Shown one piece after another: positions 55,354 to 64,000 of a stretch of 64,000 bases of DNA (position 1 is the stretch's first letter; each line of letters opens with the position of its first letter). Origin of the DNA: Blumeriella jaapii (lineage: Eukaryota > Ascomycota > Leotiomycetes > Helotiales > Drepanopezizaceae); NCBI GenBank assembly GCA_009599575.1, contig VWND01000076.1, positions 434,001 through 498,000 of the forward strand. The letters run 5' to 3'. Both the position numbers and the translations under genes were made by a program. The notes under the pieces are model-generated. The model ran no database searches. It worked only from the letters and a program-made list of their open reading frames with translations, and was not told the DNA's origin.

Positions 55354-58300
55354 ATGGTTGACAAGAACCTCTCCACCTCGCGTCGCCGCTCCACCCCTGC
55401 TGAGGCTGTGAGATCCTCCACCGTAACTGGTGCTGCCGCCATCGATACGCAAATGGGTCCTGAAGCGGTCATCGAGACCGAGAATGATGTTGGCCCCCAA
55501 GAAGATTATGCTTCCAAAGCCCAGAACAAAACCACCTTCGCACATTTCTTGGCTTGTACCTCCCGATCCATGGCCGGAGCAGCAGCTAATCTCGGGTACA
55601 GAGAATCTTTACCTATTCCACAGTGCTTGATCGCTCACTCTTGATTGCTGCTGCGATTGCGCAGGTCAGCACAGTCACCACTCATCCTCCCATCCTTGTC
55701 TCGGGCTCAGATGTTCTGAAGGCTCTCCTCGGCTTTTACACTTCCGCCAGGTCATGCATGGTACTGATGTGCGGAGCAGATAGGAACAGGCACGGTTCGT
55801 CTTCCTGATCTATCCGGAGTCGGAATCAGCCTGCTAATTGGGGGTTCAGACACTTCCTCTGATGAACATCATATTCGGTGGGTCAGACAGTGCTCACTGG
55901 CAGTCCCTTCTAACGCTGGTACCTCACAGGGAGCCTTGTCGGGGATTTCAGCGAGTACTTCGCCCCAAATTCCACCGTCGCGGAGAGCCAGTTCAAAAGC
56001 TCCTTGAACCGACAAACGTAAGAGCTTACCCCTTCCGAGGACCCAGTACCACCACAGAGACTGAGAAGGTTCCTCAAAGGCTGTACATTGTGTATTTATT
56101 CATCGGAAGATCGATCCTAAGCTACTTTTCGATGTACGCCTTTAGAATGGTCGGGCTTCGCATGTCTGCCAAGCTTCGTCTCGAATACCTCAAGGTTATT
56201 TATCCAAAGTGCTTCGTATCACTTTCTCGTCGGATCCAGTTTTAATGCTGAGACCTTCCAGGAGCTCTTTGCCCTGTCCGTAGCGACCCTCGACACCCTC
56301 CCAAGTGGGCAAGCATCCAACACTCTGACCAACACGGCAAACACGCTCCAGATTGGAATCTCGGAAAAGCTCGGCATGATACTTCAATTCGTGGCCCTGA
56401 TTGTCACGGCTACCATCATCGCGTTTACCTATAGCTGGAAGTTGACTCTTGTGACCAGCTCAGTGATAGTATTTGTCATACTCGTGTACGGAAGCACCGT
56501 CCCGATCACCATCAAAATGCAAAAAGAGGTAGAGCACGCCGATGCCAAGGCTTCATCCATTGCTGGAGAAGTCCTCGGCTCGATGCGGATGATTGTTGCT
56601 TGTGGGGCCGAAAGTCGCGTCGCGAAGAAATACTCGGGGTGGATTCAGGAATCTCAGAAGAGAGGTCTGAAGATGTCTCCGATGATGGGAGTTCAGTTCT
56701 CTCCTCTTTTTTTTGCCGTCTATGCCACGATGGCGCTTTGTTTCTGGTTCGGCTTCAAGTTGTACGCCGAACGCGACATTGATAGTGTTGGTGACATTTT
56801 GATCGTACTTATGTCTGTCATGATGCTAGCATTCGCGATTTCTTCAACCGCTGGGCCCATCATCGCTGTTTCAAAAGCGGCGGCGGCTGCTACAGACTTC
56901 TTGGCAATCATCGACGCACCAAAGCCATCCACTAGTGGTATAACGGCTCCTGAAGTTTCCGCTACCGAAGACATTGAGTTTGATTCGGTGACTTTCGCCT
57001 ACCCGAGTCGGCCTCATATCAAAGTGTTGGACGACCTGAGCATTCAAGTTGAGTCTGGAAAGATTACTGCAATCGTCGGAGCCTCTGGATCCGGCAAGAG
57101 CACAATAGTTGGTCTCCTTGAAAGGTGGTACGAGCTTGATAGCAGAGACAGATGTATCATACACGAAAGTGCAATGAAGGACGAAAAGACGGAAAAGATG
57201 AAGGGGAAGGACGGATCCTTCGATGCTACGGCTGATCACTCAAGTACTTCCCCCACTCCAGTCAGCTTGAGTGGATCTATTCGCGTTGGAGGGCATAGCC
57301 TAGATATTATCGGCCTGAAGTGGTGGCGCTCACAAATCGGTCTTGTTCAGCAAGAGCCATTCATATTCAATGGTATGTCATGCCTTGATCCGATTCTGAA
57401 CTTCATTTCAAACGATGCGGTTTTGGTATCCACTTGCTCATGTGTGGTCCAGATTCCATATACAAAAACGTCGAGTTCGGTCTGATCGGTTCCCAATGGG
57501 AAAATGCGGATGTCCAAACGAAGCGATCTCTAGTAGAAGCAGCGTGCCAGGAAGCATTTGCAGACGAGTTTATCGTTCGACTGCCCAATGGATACGATAC
57601 CCAAGTTGGCGACGCCGGCATCAAGCTATCTGGGGGTCAGCGACAGCGGCTGGCAATTGCGCGGTCAATCGTTAAGCGACCCAAGATCTTGATTTTGGAC
57701 GAGGCAACCAGTTCGATAGATGTTCGAGGTGAAAAGCTGGTTCAGGCTGCATTGGACAAAGTCAGCGAAGGGAGAACTACTATCACCATCGCCCATCGAC
57801 TTTCAACGATTAAGAAAGCCGACAAGATCATTGTCCTGAACAAGGGTCGACTCACAGAGCAAGGGACTCACGACAGTCTCCTTGCTGACGAGAATGGTGC
57901 ATACCGGGCTTTAGTGAATGCACAAAAACTGTCAATGGGAGAAGACTTCGCAGCAGAATCCGACCTTGTAGAGAGTGCAAAAGATAGTCTGGTACACGCC
58001 GTCAGTGTTGCAAGTGGGGAGAACATGGCGACCGAGGCCAAGATTGCTTACAAGCCTAAGGGCTTCATTGGGTCCTTCGGAGTGCTATTTTACGAACAAA
58101 AGGCCCACTGGCCATGGTACATGCTTCTCTCCGCTGCGTGTGCTGCAGCTGGTTCTAGTTACGCGATCCAGGCCTTTCTCTTTGCAAAAATTCTCAACGT
58201 CACAATTCTCACAGGATCAGCATTGAAAAGTGCGAGAGACCATTGGGCACTCATGTTTTTCGTTCTGGCCCTCGGCTGTGCAGTAGCCTATTTCACCCTT

Positions 58301-59927
58301 GGCTGGTCGTCAACTACAATCTCCACGTACATCGCATGTACATACCGGCAAGAGTACTTTGAAAGCATTCTCCACAAGCCTATCGAATTCTTCGACAACG
58401 AGGACAACTCAAGCGGTACCCTGACGGCCCGCGTTGCTAATGATCCGACCCAGCTTCAACAGATGTTAGGTATAAACATGGCCCTATCTTATGTCGCTGT
58501 GCTCAGCTTGATCGGCTGCATTATCATCGCATTTGTGTATGGGTGGAAGCTTGCACTCGTCGCCGTCTTGGTCGCCATGCCCGTGATAATGATTGCCGGC
58601 TTCTTCAGAGTTCGGTACGAAATCCAATTTGAGGCGATGAATCAAACGGTGTTCGCGGAGAGTTCCAAGTTTGCCGCAGAAGCCATCGGAGCATTCAGAA
58701 CAGTGACTGCTTTGACGATGGAGGATATGATCGCTCGTCGATACGAAGTTCTCCTCCAGGACCACGTCAGGAAGGCATTTCTGAAAGCTAGATGGACAAC
58801 TCTTGTTTTTGCCGCGTCGGACTCGATTCAACTGCTCTGCATGGCTCTTGCGTTCTGGTATGGAGGACAGTTACTGGCGGATCGAGGTTACGACGCCGAA
58901 CAGTTCTTTGTCGTCTACATTGCGGTGATCAATGGTGCTGAGGGCGCTGGGACTTTGTTGTCATTTGGACCGAACGTTGCACAGGCAGCCGCTGCAGCAA
59001 ATAGGATATTGAGTTTTCGAACCAGAGAGAAATCGGACTCGAAGAAATCCTTGAAGATACAAGACACAGATGGTGGTGTAAAAATTGACTTGAGAGATGT
59101 GTGGTTCAAGTATCCGACTCGAGACACGCCTATCTTCACTGGCCTTAATCTGACGATAGAGAAGGGGCAGTTTGCGGCCTTGGTTGGCCCATCAGGATGC
59201 GGGAAAACAAGCATTGTCTCACTGCTGGAACGGTAGGAGTCTAGGCAACCAACCATTTTTCGCAAGTTCTGTGCTGACGATTCTAGATTTTATGACACTC
59301 AAAAGGGTAAAATTCTCTGCAACGGAACAAGCATCACAGACTTGGACGTTCGGGAGTACCGTAGAATGATATCATTGGTCGCCCAGGAGCCAACTCTCTT
59401 CCAAGGCACGATAAAGGAGAACATCTTGCTGGGAGTGGAGGGGTCGACGAGCCTAGAAAAGCTCCACCAAGCATGTCGCGATGCGGAAATCCATGACTTC
59501 ATCAGCTCTCTCCCAAACGGGTACCACACCGATGTCGGAAACCGAGGCGTTGCCCTCTCTGGTGGTCAGAAGCAACGTATCGGTATCGCTAGGGCGCTCA
59601 TCCGCGATCCTAAGATTCTGCTGCTTGATGAAGCAACCTCGAGTCTGGACTCTGAGAGCGAGAAGCTCGTCCAGGCAGCATTCGAACGCGCAGCACAGGG
59701 CCGAACAATGGTCGTCGTTGCTCACAGACTTGCGACGGTCCAGAATGCCGATGTGATATTTGTTCTGGGCGAAGGAAAGGTCCTAGAGACTGGAGACCAC
59801 ATCCAGCTTCTGAGGCGGCGAGGGGTATATTATCAGATGGTAAGATTCAAGATCGCGAGTTGAAGAGTACTTGGTGATTTGTAAGCTAACACGAGCACAG
59901 TGCCAATCACAAGCTCTCGATCGATAA
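55354..59927 (+). CDS. Full-length ABC multidrug transporter (ABCB/MDR type)
   Basis: ATP-driven exporter with layout TMD1-NBD1-TMD2-NBD2, about 1,310 residues. Exons read: about 55354-55540, 55602-55664, 55850-55877, 55930-56017, 56080-56194, 56262-57372, 57453-59232, 59287-59839, 59901-59927; all joins from 55602 on are in phase. Seen: LPLMNIIFGSLVGDFSEYF; LDTLPSGQASNTLTNTANTL; NBD1 Walker A GASGSGKST, signature LSGGQRQRLAIARS, Walker B ILILDEATSS and AHRLSTI; NBD2 Walker A GPSGCGKTS, signature LSGGQKQRIGIARA, Walker B ILLLDEATSS; and final exon CQSQALDR. NBD1 carries a polar insert of about 40-45 residues between Walker A and the Q-loop (QIGLVQQEPF). The first intron is problematic: the sequence around TTFAHFL and RIFTYSTVLDRSLL should join, but no GT donor gives the right phase. 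Donor GTTATT at 56195 is also weak. Confidence 0.85.
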
Positions 59928-60886
59928 AAAAACAGATCACTCTTCGGACACGTGATCTGACTCATGCCGGAACAGAAATTGAAGGTGATAGAGCCGGACG
60001 ACACGATACACTGGTAAACTTCGCATCTCTCTCTGCATGATACCCCCATCCATGCTCTTGGGCACAGTTGCTGGGCAATTGGCCGATAAGTCCGCTTTTT
60101 GATGTATGATTAAGGCACTTGACACCAATCGCCACTTGAAGAATTTAGATGGTTGCCACATACTAGATTTCCAAGAGCTGGACTCGATGGAAAGCGATAG
60201 GTACAGTACCGTAGATAGGGTAGGTGGGTGGCGACCGCAAAATGACCCGCTTGTTATGTGCTGGCCAGAAGATGGCAAGGGCTGCTAATGGAGGGTGGAG
60301 TTTTCCGTTGTTTGCTCGCTTGCCAACAAGCTTATCTCATGTTGGATGACTGCGGCAAGTACCGTACTGCACTGTACCTGATGGTACATAGCACTGTATC
60401 AGGAGGGAAGTATCTGTACTGTATGTACACACTGTACTGTGTACAGTACATAGGTAGCAAGAAAGCATTTTGCCTCAGAGCTTCGCACTGTTGTTGTCCA
60501 GGGTAACCATGTGAGAATCCAGACCCACTCGTGCCCAGTGCTGTACCCGAGTAAACAAATTCTGACGTGAGCCAACCAAAACTGAGCTCGACCTCGACAC
60601 CAACCGCCCAACTTTGGAGTCAACACATGAGACATTTGGCTTCGTTACAATCTACGGTACAAGCGCTGAAGCAAGCTAGCACCGTTACGGTTAGTCACAT
60701 TAATCACGCCGCTGAGGCTTGCTTGCTATCTATCCATCTGTGCCTTAGGCGCGTCCCGTTCTCCAGCCACCCCACGGCTTGCCACTAAACCTCGACGGGC
60801 CGAACCTGGTGGACCACGGAAAACAAACAACACCAAAACAACCTGGACCGACATCAGATGAGTCTTGGATTCAGACAGTAGCAGCC
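59928..60886. other. Intergenic region
   Basis: About 960 bases, no gene recognised. A GTAC cluster lies at about 60358-60455. Confidence 0.5.
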
Positions 60887-63800
60887 ATGTTGGCAGCAGA
60901 CAGGCGTCGCAGGAGTCCCGCGGGCTCCAGCACCAGCAAGAGACGCAGCGACCCCCCAAGATCCCGACCATACGAATACAACGACGAGCCCGCAAGAATG
61001 CGCGCTACGCCCCAAACACAAGCACCCCAAACCTACCACTACTCCTCGTCCTCGTCGTCCGACTCCAGCACGACCATCATTGACATCTCGCGCAGCTTCC
61101 CCCCGAAACGCTCCGGCCTCCGCACCTTCTTCACGGCGCCGTCGGAGCGCCGCCTGCGCCGGCGGAGGAGCAACCGCTTGCAGAAGATCAACAACTCGTC
61201 TTCCTCCTCGGTGAGCAGTGATCAGGCGGATCTGGCATACGGGCGGGGATACCTCAAGCGGCCGAAGCTGAGACGGGTGCGGTCGCGGACGGGGAGGGAG
61301 ATTGACAGGGAGAGGTACGCGGAGCGGTACAATGAGAGGAACGTCAACATTGAGAGGAACGTCAACATTGAGAGGAATGTCAACATTGAGAGGGATGTCA
61401 ACATTGAGAGGGATGTCAACATTGAGAGGCACACGGAGAGGAATACGGAGAGGTATAGCGACAGATACAGCGATCGCGAGGGAAGCAAGTCTCGGCACGG
61501 CGAGAAGAGCAGGGACAGTGCTGGAAGTGGTAGCGCCAGTGCCCTGGTGAAGATAGGAACGACTGCTGGGATTCTGGCTGTGGGAGAAGGCTTCAGGCGA
61601 CTTGCGCGGGAGCAGAGCAAACGAGATTTGAGGGCAGGGAGGCGGCCAGAGGCGGCCGCTGTGAGAGAGCAACATGCTAGCTACAGCCAGGCTTATGTGG
61701 ACCGCCGCGGTCAGGGTCCTTCGAGGGGAGCGGCTGAAGCTGATGAGGATGGATGGGAGTCCGCATCAGATTCAGAGTCGAGTGTCGATTCACGCTTGGC
61801 ATTTGGCGGCGAGACCAAAGCTGGCTGGAGTTTCTTTGGTAGGAAGAAGCACACGCGGACGATCAGGAAGAGTAGCGTTGTGGACCCCCGGCTGTTTGGG
61901 CCAGCCAACTCTCTGCACGGTTTTGTCAATCAGCCCGTTGGCTTTGGAGAAGTGGCATGGGCATCGACCAGTGACTTCGGGGAGCAGCGCGAGCAGCGCG
62001 AGCAGCATCTGCGTGGCCCCGTCCCTGTTGTGCCGGAGCGGAGCTTCAGCCGTACCCAGTCCCAATCATCTCTACAGCAGATCCCGCCGATGCCAATGTC
62101 GGAGGTGGAGAGGAACGAGCCCCCTCGCTATCCATCTGAATCCCAATCATACACCCCTATCCGACCTGATCCTGTACCCATCCAGATCCAACATCCTAAA
62201 CCTTTTACACCCGTCTCCCAGAGCGTCTACGAACCGGCTTACCCTACCAGATCTGATCCAAGCGCTGCCACCATGAAGAAAACCTCCTCGTCTTCCGGTC
62301 GCAGCAAGTCTATTGCAGGAGCAGCTATTGCCGGAGTAGCAGCAGCTGCTGTCGGTGGTATGATCGTTTCTGCCAGAGACGAGCGTAAGGATAGGAAGCG
62401 GGAGGAAGAACCCGAGGTCATTGAGAAAGACCGTCTGAGGCGCGAGAAGAAGGATCCAAAAGACGAAGGACGTCGAGACAAGCGTGCGAGTCCGCCTCGC
62501 GAGGAGCGCCGAGACAAGCGCCGAGAAAAGGAGAAGGAGAAGGAAAATGAAAAGGAAAAGGAGAAGGAAAAAGAGAGGGAGAAGGAGAAAGAGAAGGAGA
62601 AAGAGAAGGAGAAGGAGAAGGAGAAGGAAAAGGAAAAGGAGAAGGAAAAGGAAAAGGCAAAGGAAAAGGAAAGGGAGAAGGAGAAGGAGAAGGAAAGGGC
62701 GAAAGAGCAAGAGGACATTGAAGACCGACGCCGAGAAAAGAAGCGAGTTGAGCGTCGAGGCGAGACACGTGATGAGAAAGAGGAGAGGCGTGAGAAACGA
62801 CGAGAGGAACGACGAGAGGAACGACGTATCTCTGAGCGTGCAGATCGTTCTGACTCGCGGATAAACAAGAGCGAAGGCTCTTCCTCATCTTCGATGGTTC
62901 CAGCCAATCCTTTCCAATATCAAGTGGCAGATGCCGCATTCTCCAACCCGAAAATCGAACCCCTTCCTGTTCATCGCCGGATTGACTCTGTTCCTACCGT
63001 GGTCACTGTTGAGCGAGAACCGGACTTCTCTCGAAAGCGCAGCTCTTCCATCAAGGACCAATCCTCCTCCTCAACATCCGAACCTCGAAAGGAGTATGTC
63101 GATGCCCGAAAAGAGCGGAGTGTCCAAGACTCGGACGTTTCCCGGAAACGCAGCTCAACTATCAAGGATCAATCTTCTGCTTCAAGGTCCGAATCTCGGA
63201 AAGAACGCTCTGACAGCGGCAAGGAGTGGGATGAGCTGGAGCAGCGATATCGAGTCCGAGACTCCAGAGACCGTGCTATTCGTGACGCCGAAGACGAGAA
63301 AAACTTCACTGGACCTTACGATGCTGCTGTCGTGAGTGCTGCGGTCGCTGCCGAGCACCAACGCGAAACGAGAGCTGAGGAGCGAAGACGTGAGAGACAG
63401 AGCGAAGCAGGTTTTGATACCCGAGACTCCCGTGACAATCCAGGCTCTTATGAGAAGCGAGATTCCTATAATGACCGCGATTCACAAGGCCGCTATAGAG
63501 CCTCTGCGGTTGATCCTATCCAGGAAGAAGCCGACAGAGCCTATCGTGAGATAGTCATGGCGAGGAAGATTGCTTCTGAAGTCATTCGCTCCCGCACCCC
63601 TTCTCCCAATCGTTCCGTTGTTCATAAATATGGCTACAAGGAAGATGAACAAGAAGTCATTAGAATTGTGACTCCGCCTGGCATGGAAGAGCACAAAGGA
63701 AAAGGAATGTATGATGCACCCAATGCCGACTTTCGCTTGGACCATGTGATAGAGCATCCGAGAGACCTGAAGTCCTACATCCCTTCTGTCACCAGTTATC

Positions 63801-64000
63801 GCTCAAATCCTCACGCCACGAACCTGGTGCGAGACTCTGACGCTTTATTGCCTCGGCCTCTTTTGACTCTCATTAAACCAACCCCATCTTCAACCCCGTT
63901 GCCCGAAAATCAAGTGGCTCGCTCCGAACCAACTCGTCGGTCAAAGTCCGGGGATCGTGAAACAAGCCGTTCTCCAGGGACAGAGATTGCCATTGGGCCG
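60887..64000 (+). CDS. Long charged low-complexity fungal protein (partial, 5' part)
   Basis: An uninterrupted frame of 1,038 codons starts at the ATG at 60887 and runs off the window. Function unknown. Seen in order: a basic Ser-rich N-terminus; SSTTIIDISRSFPPKRSGLR then TFFTAPSERRLRRRRS, a motif I associate with long hypothetical proteins of filamentous ascomycetes; five tandem copies of the hexapeptide ERNVNI or ERDVNI (18-bp repeats, about 61338-61427); ALVKIGTTAGILAVGEGF; WSFFGRKKHTR; a Gly/Ala hydrophobic stretch IAGAAIAGVAAAAVGGMIV (about 475-495), possibly a membrane or zipper segment; about 60 residues of near-pure Lys/Glu (62535-62705); two similar units DFSRKRSSSIKDQSSSS and DVSRKRSSTIKDQSSAS; and YDAAVVSAAVAAEHQRE. 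Absence of stops over 3.1 kb makes it clearly coding; the minus-strand frames across it are mirror products. Confidence 0.85.
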   Translation, partial: MLAADRRRRSPAGSSTSKRRSDPPRSRPYEYNDEPARMRATPQTQAPQTYHYSSSSSSDSSTTIIDISRSFPPKRSGLRTFFTAPSERRLRRRRSNRLQKINNSSSSSVSSDQADLAYGRGYLKRPKLRRVRSRTGREIDRERYAERYNERNVNIERNVNIERNVNIERDVNIERDVNIERHTERNTERYSDRYSDREGSKSRHGEKSRDSAGSGSASALVKIGTTAGILAVGEGFRRLAREQSKRDLRAGRRPEAAAVREQHASYSQAYVDRRGQGPSRGAAEADEDGWESASDSESSVDSRLAFGGETKAGWSFFGRKKHTRTIRKSSVVDPRLFGPANSLHGFVNQPVGFGEVAWASTSDFGEQREQREQHLRGPVPVVPERSFSRTQSQSSLQQIPPMPMSEVERNEPPRYPSESQSYTPIRPDPVPIQIQHPKPFTPVSQSVYEPAYPTRSDPSAATMKKTSSSSGRSKSIAGAAIAGVAAAAVGGMIVSARDERKDRKREEEPEVIEKDRLRREKKDPKDEGRRDKRASPPREERRDKRREKEKEKENEKEKEKEKEREKEKEKEKEKEKEKEKEKEKEKEKEKAKEKEREKEKEKERAKEQEDIEDRRREKKRVERRGETRDEKEERREKRREERREERRISERADRSDSRINKSEGSSSSSMVPANPFQYQVADAAFSNPKIEPLPVHRRIDSVPTVVTVEREPDFSRKRSSSIKDQSSSSTSEPRKEYVDARKERSVQDSDVSRKRSSTIKDQSSASRSESRKERSDSGKEWDELEQRYRVRDSRDRAIRDAEDEKNFTGPYDAAVVSAAVAAEHQRETRAEERRRERQSEAGFDTRDSRDNPGSYEKRDSYNDRDSQGRYRASAVDPIQEEADRAYREIVMARKIASEVIRSRTPSPNRSVVHKYGYKEDEQEVIRIVTPPGMEEHKGKGMYDAPNADFRLDHVIEHPRDLKSYIPSVTSYRSNPHATNLVRDSDALLPRPLLTLIKPTPSSTPLPENQVARSEPTRRSKSGDRETSRSPGTEIAIGP
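61338..61427 (+). repeat. Five in-frame copies of an 18-bp coding repeat
   Basis: The unit GAGAGGAACGTCAACATT recurs five times with one or two changes (AAC/AAT; AAC/GAT), encoding ERNVNI/ERDVNI. Confidence 0.9.

Noticed and set aside
60854..62907. Several minus-strand frames of 170-270 codons opposite the last gene
   Set aside because: Leu/Phe/Ser-only composition mirrors the Lys/Glu purine repeat of the plus-strand frame, which is open for 1,038 codons.

Overview
The window is nuclear DNA of a filamentous ascomycete (Pezizomycotina). Almost every gene is broken by GT-AG introns, mostly 45-100 bases long with CTRAC/CTAAC-like branch sites, and the proteins are typical of that group: CreB, a GH17 cell-wall glucanase with a Ser/Thr/Pro-rich front, an FLC/TRP-like membrane protein and a full-length fungal MDR pump. 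The class cannot be fixed from the sequence; Leotiomycetes is only an impression. No rRNA, tRNA, CRISPR or bacterial-type feature was recognised. Exon boundaries were deduced by reading splice signals, frame and family motifs by eye. Where the exon lengths sum to an exact reading frame the model is strong. || Layout from left to right: tail of a membrane protein (1-110); creB (+, 2795-5277) facing YOS1 (-, 6133-6802); ALG12 (+, 7184-9119), divergent from YOS1; about 2.7 kb without host genes, with an AT-rich relic of a possible mobile element (about 9890-10740); a zinc-finger protein (-, 11864-13505); a repeat-rich gap; a frame-interrupted MBL-fold gene (+, 15690-16983); the spliceosome-linked Hep59/Tls1 protein (-, 17485-18760); a 4-coumarate-CoA-ligase-like enzyme with a peroxisomal C-terminus (-, 19171-21045); a nucleoside deoxyribosyltransferase (-, 22169-22738), divergent from RIB7 (+, 23587-24411); an internally deleted Tc1/mariner element with perfect 31-bp terminal repeats (24895-25419), just upstream of methylmalonate-semialdehyde dehydrogenase (+, 25643-27445); TVP23 (-, 28100-29024), divergent from a CitE-like lyase (+, 29318-30399); a large unrecognised protein with a PIP-box-like motif (-, 30774-33761); a glycine-rich RRM protein (+, 36473-37409 or 37475); a ChaC/GCG1 glutathione cyclotransferase with an apparent 5-base exon (-, 37841-38803); PEF1 (+, 39289-40431); a gene-poor 4.4 kb; a GH17 glucanase (+, 44843-46865); a small unrecognised gene (-, 49413-49796); an FLC/TRP-like channel (-, 50485-52803); a GTAC-repeat-rich gap; an ABC multidrug transporter (+, about 55354-59927); and the 5' part of a long charged protein running off the right end (60887-64000). 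|| There is no biosynthetic or defence cluster. The genes are mostly housekeeping: early secretory pathway and glycosylation (YOS1, ALG12, TVP23), CoA and organic-acid metabolism (4CL-like, MMSDH, CitE-like), glutathione turnover (ChaC), riboflavin (RIB7), RNA processing (Hep59/Tls1, RRM protein), cell wall and export (GH17, FLC, ABC). Their co-location looks incidental. The most unusual items are very small exons (5 nt in the ChaC gene; 14 nt in creB, splitting the catalytic-cysteine codon), the compact transposon derivative, and large amounts of palindromic GTAC-type and TACC-type simple sequence confined to intergenic DNA and one intron.
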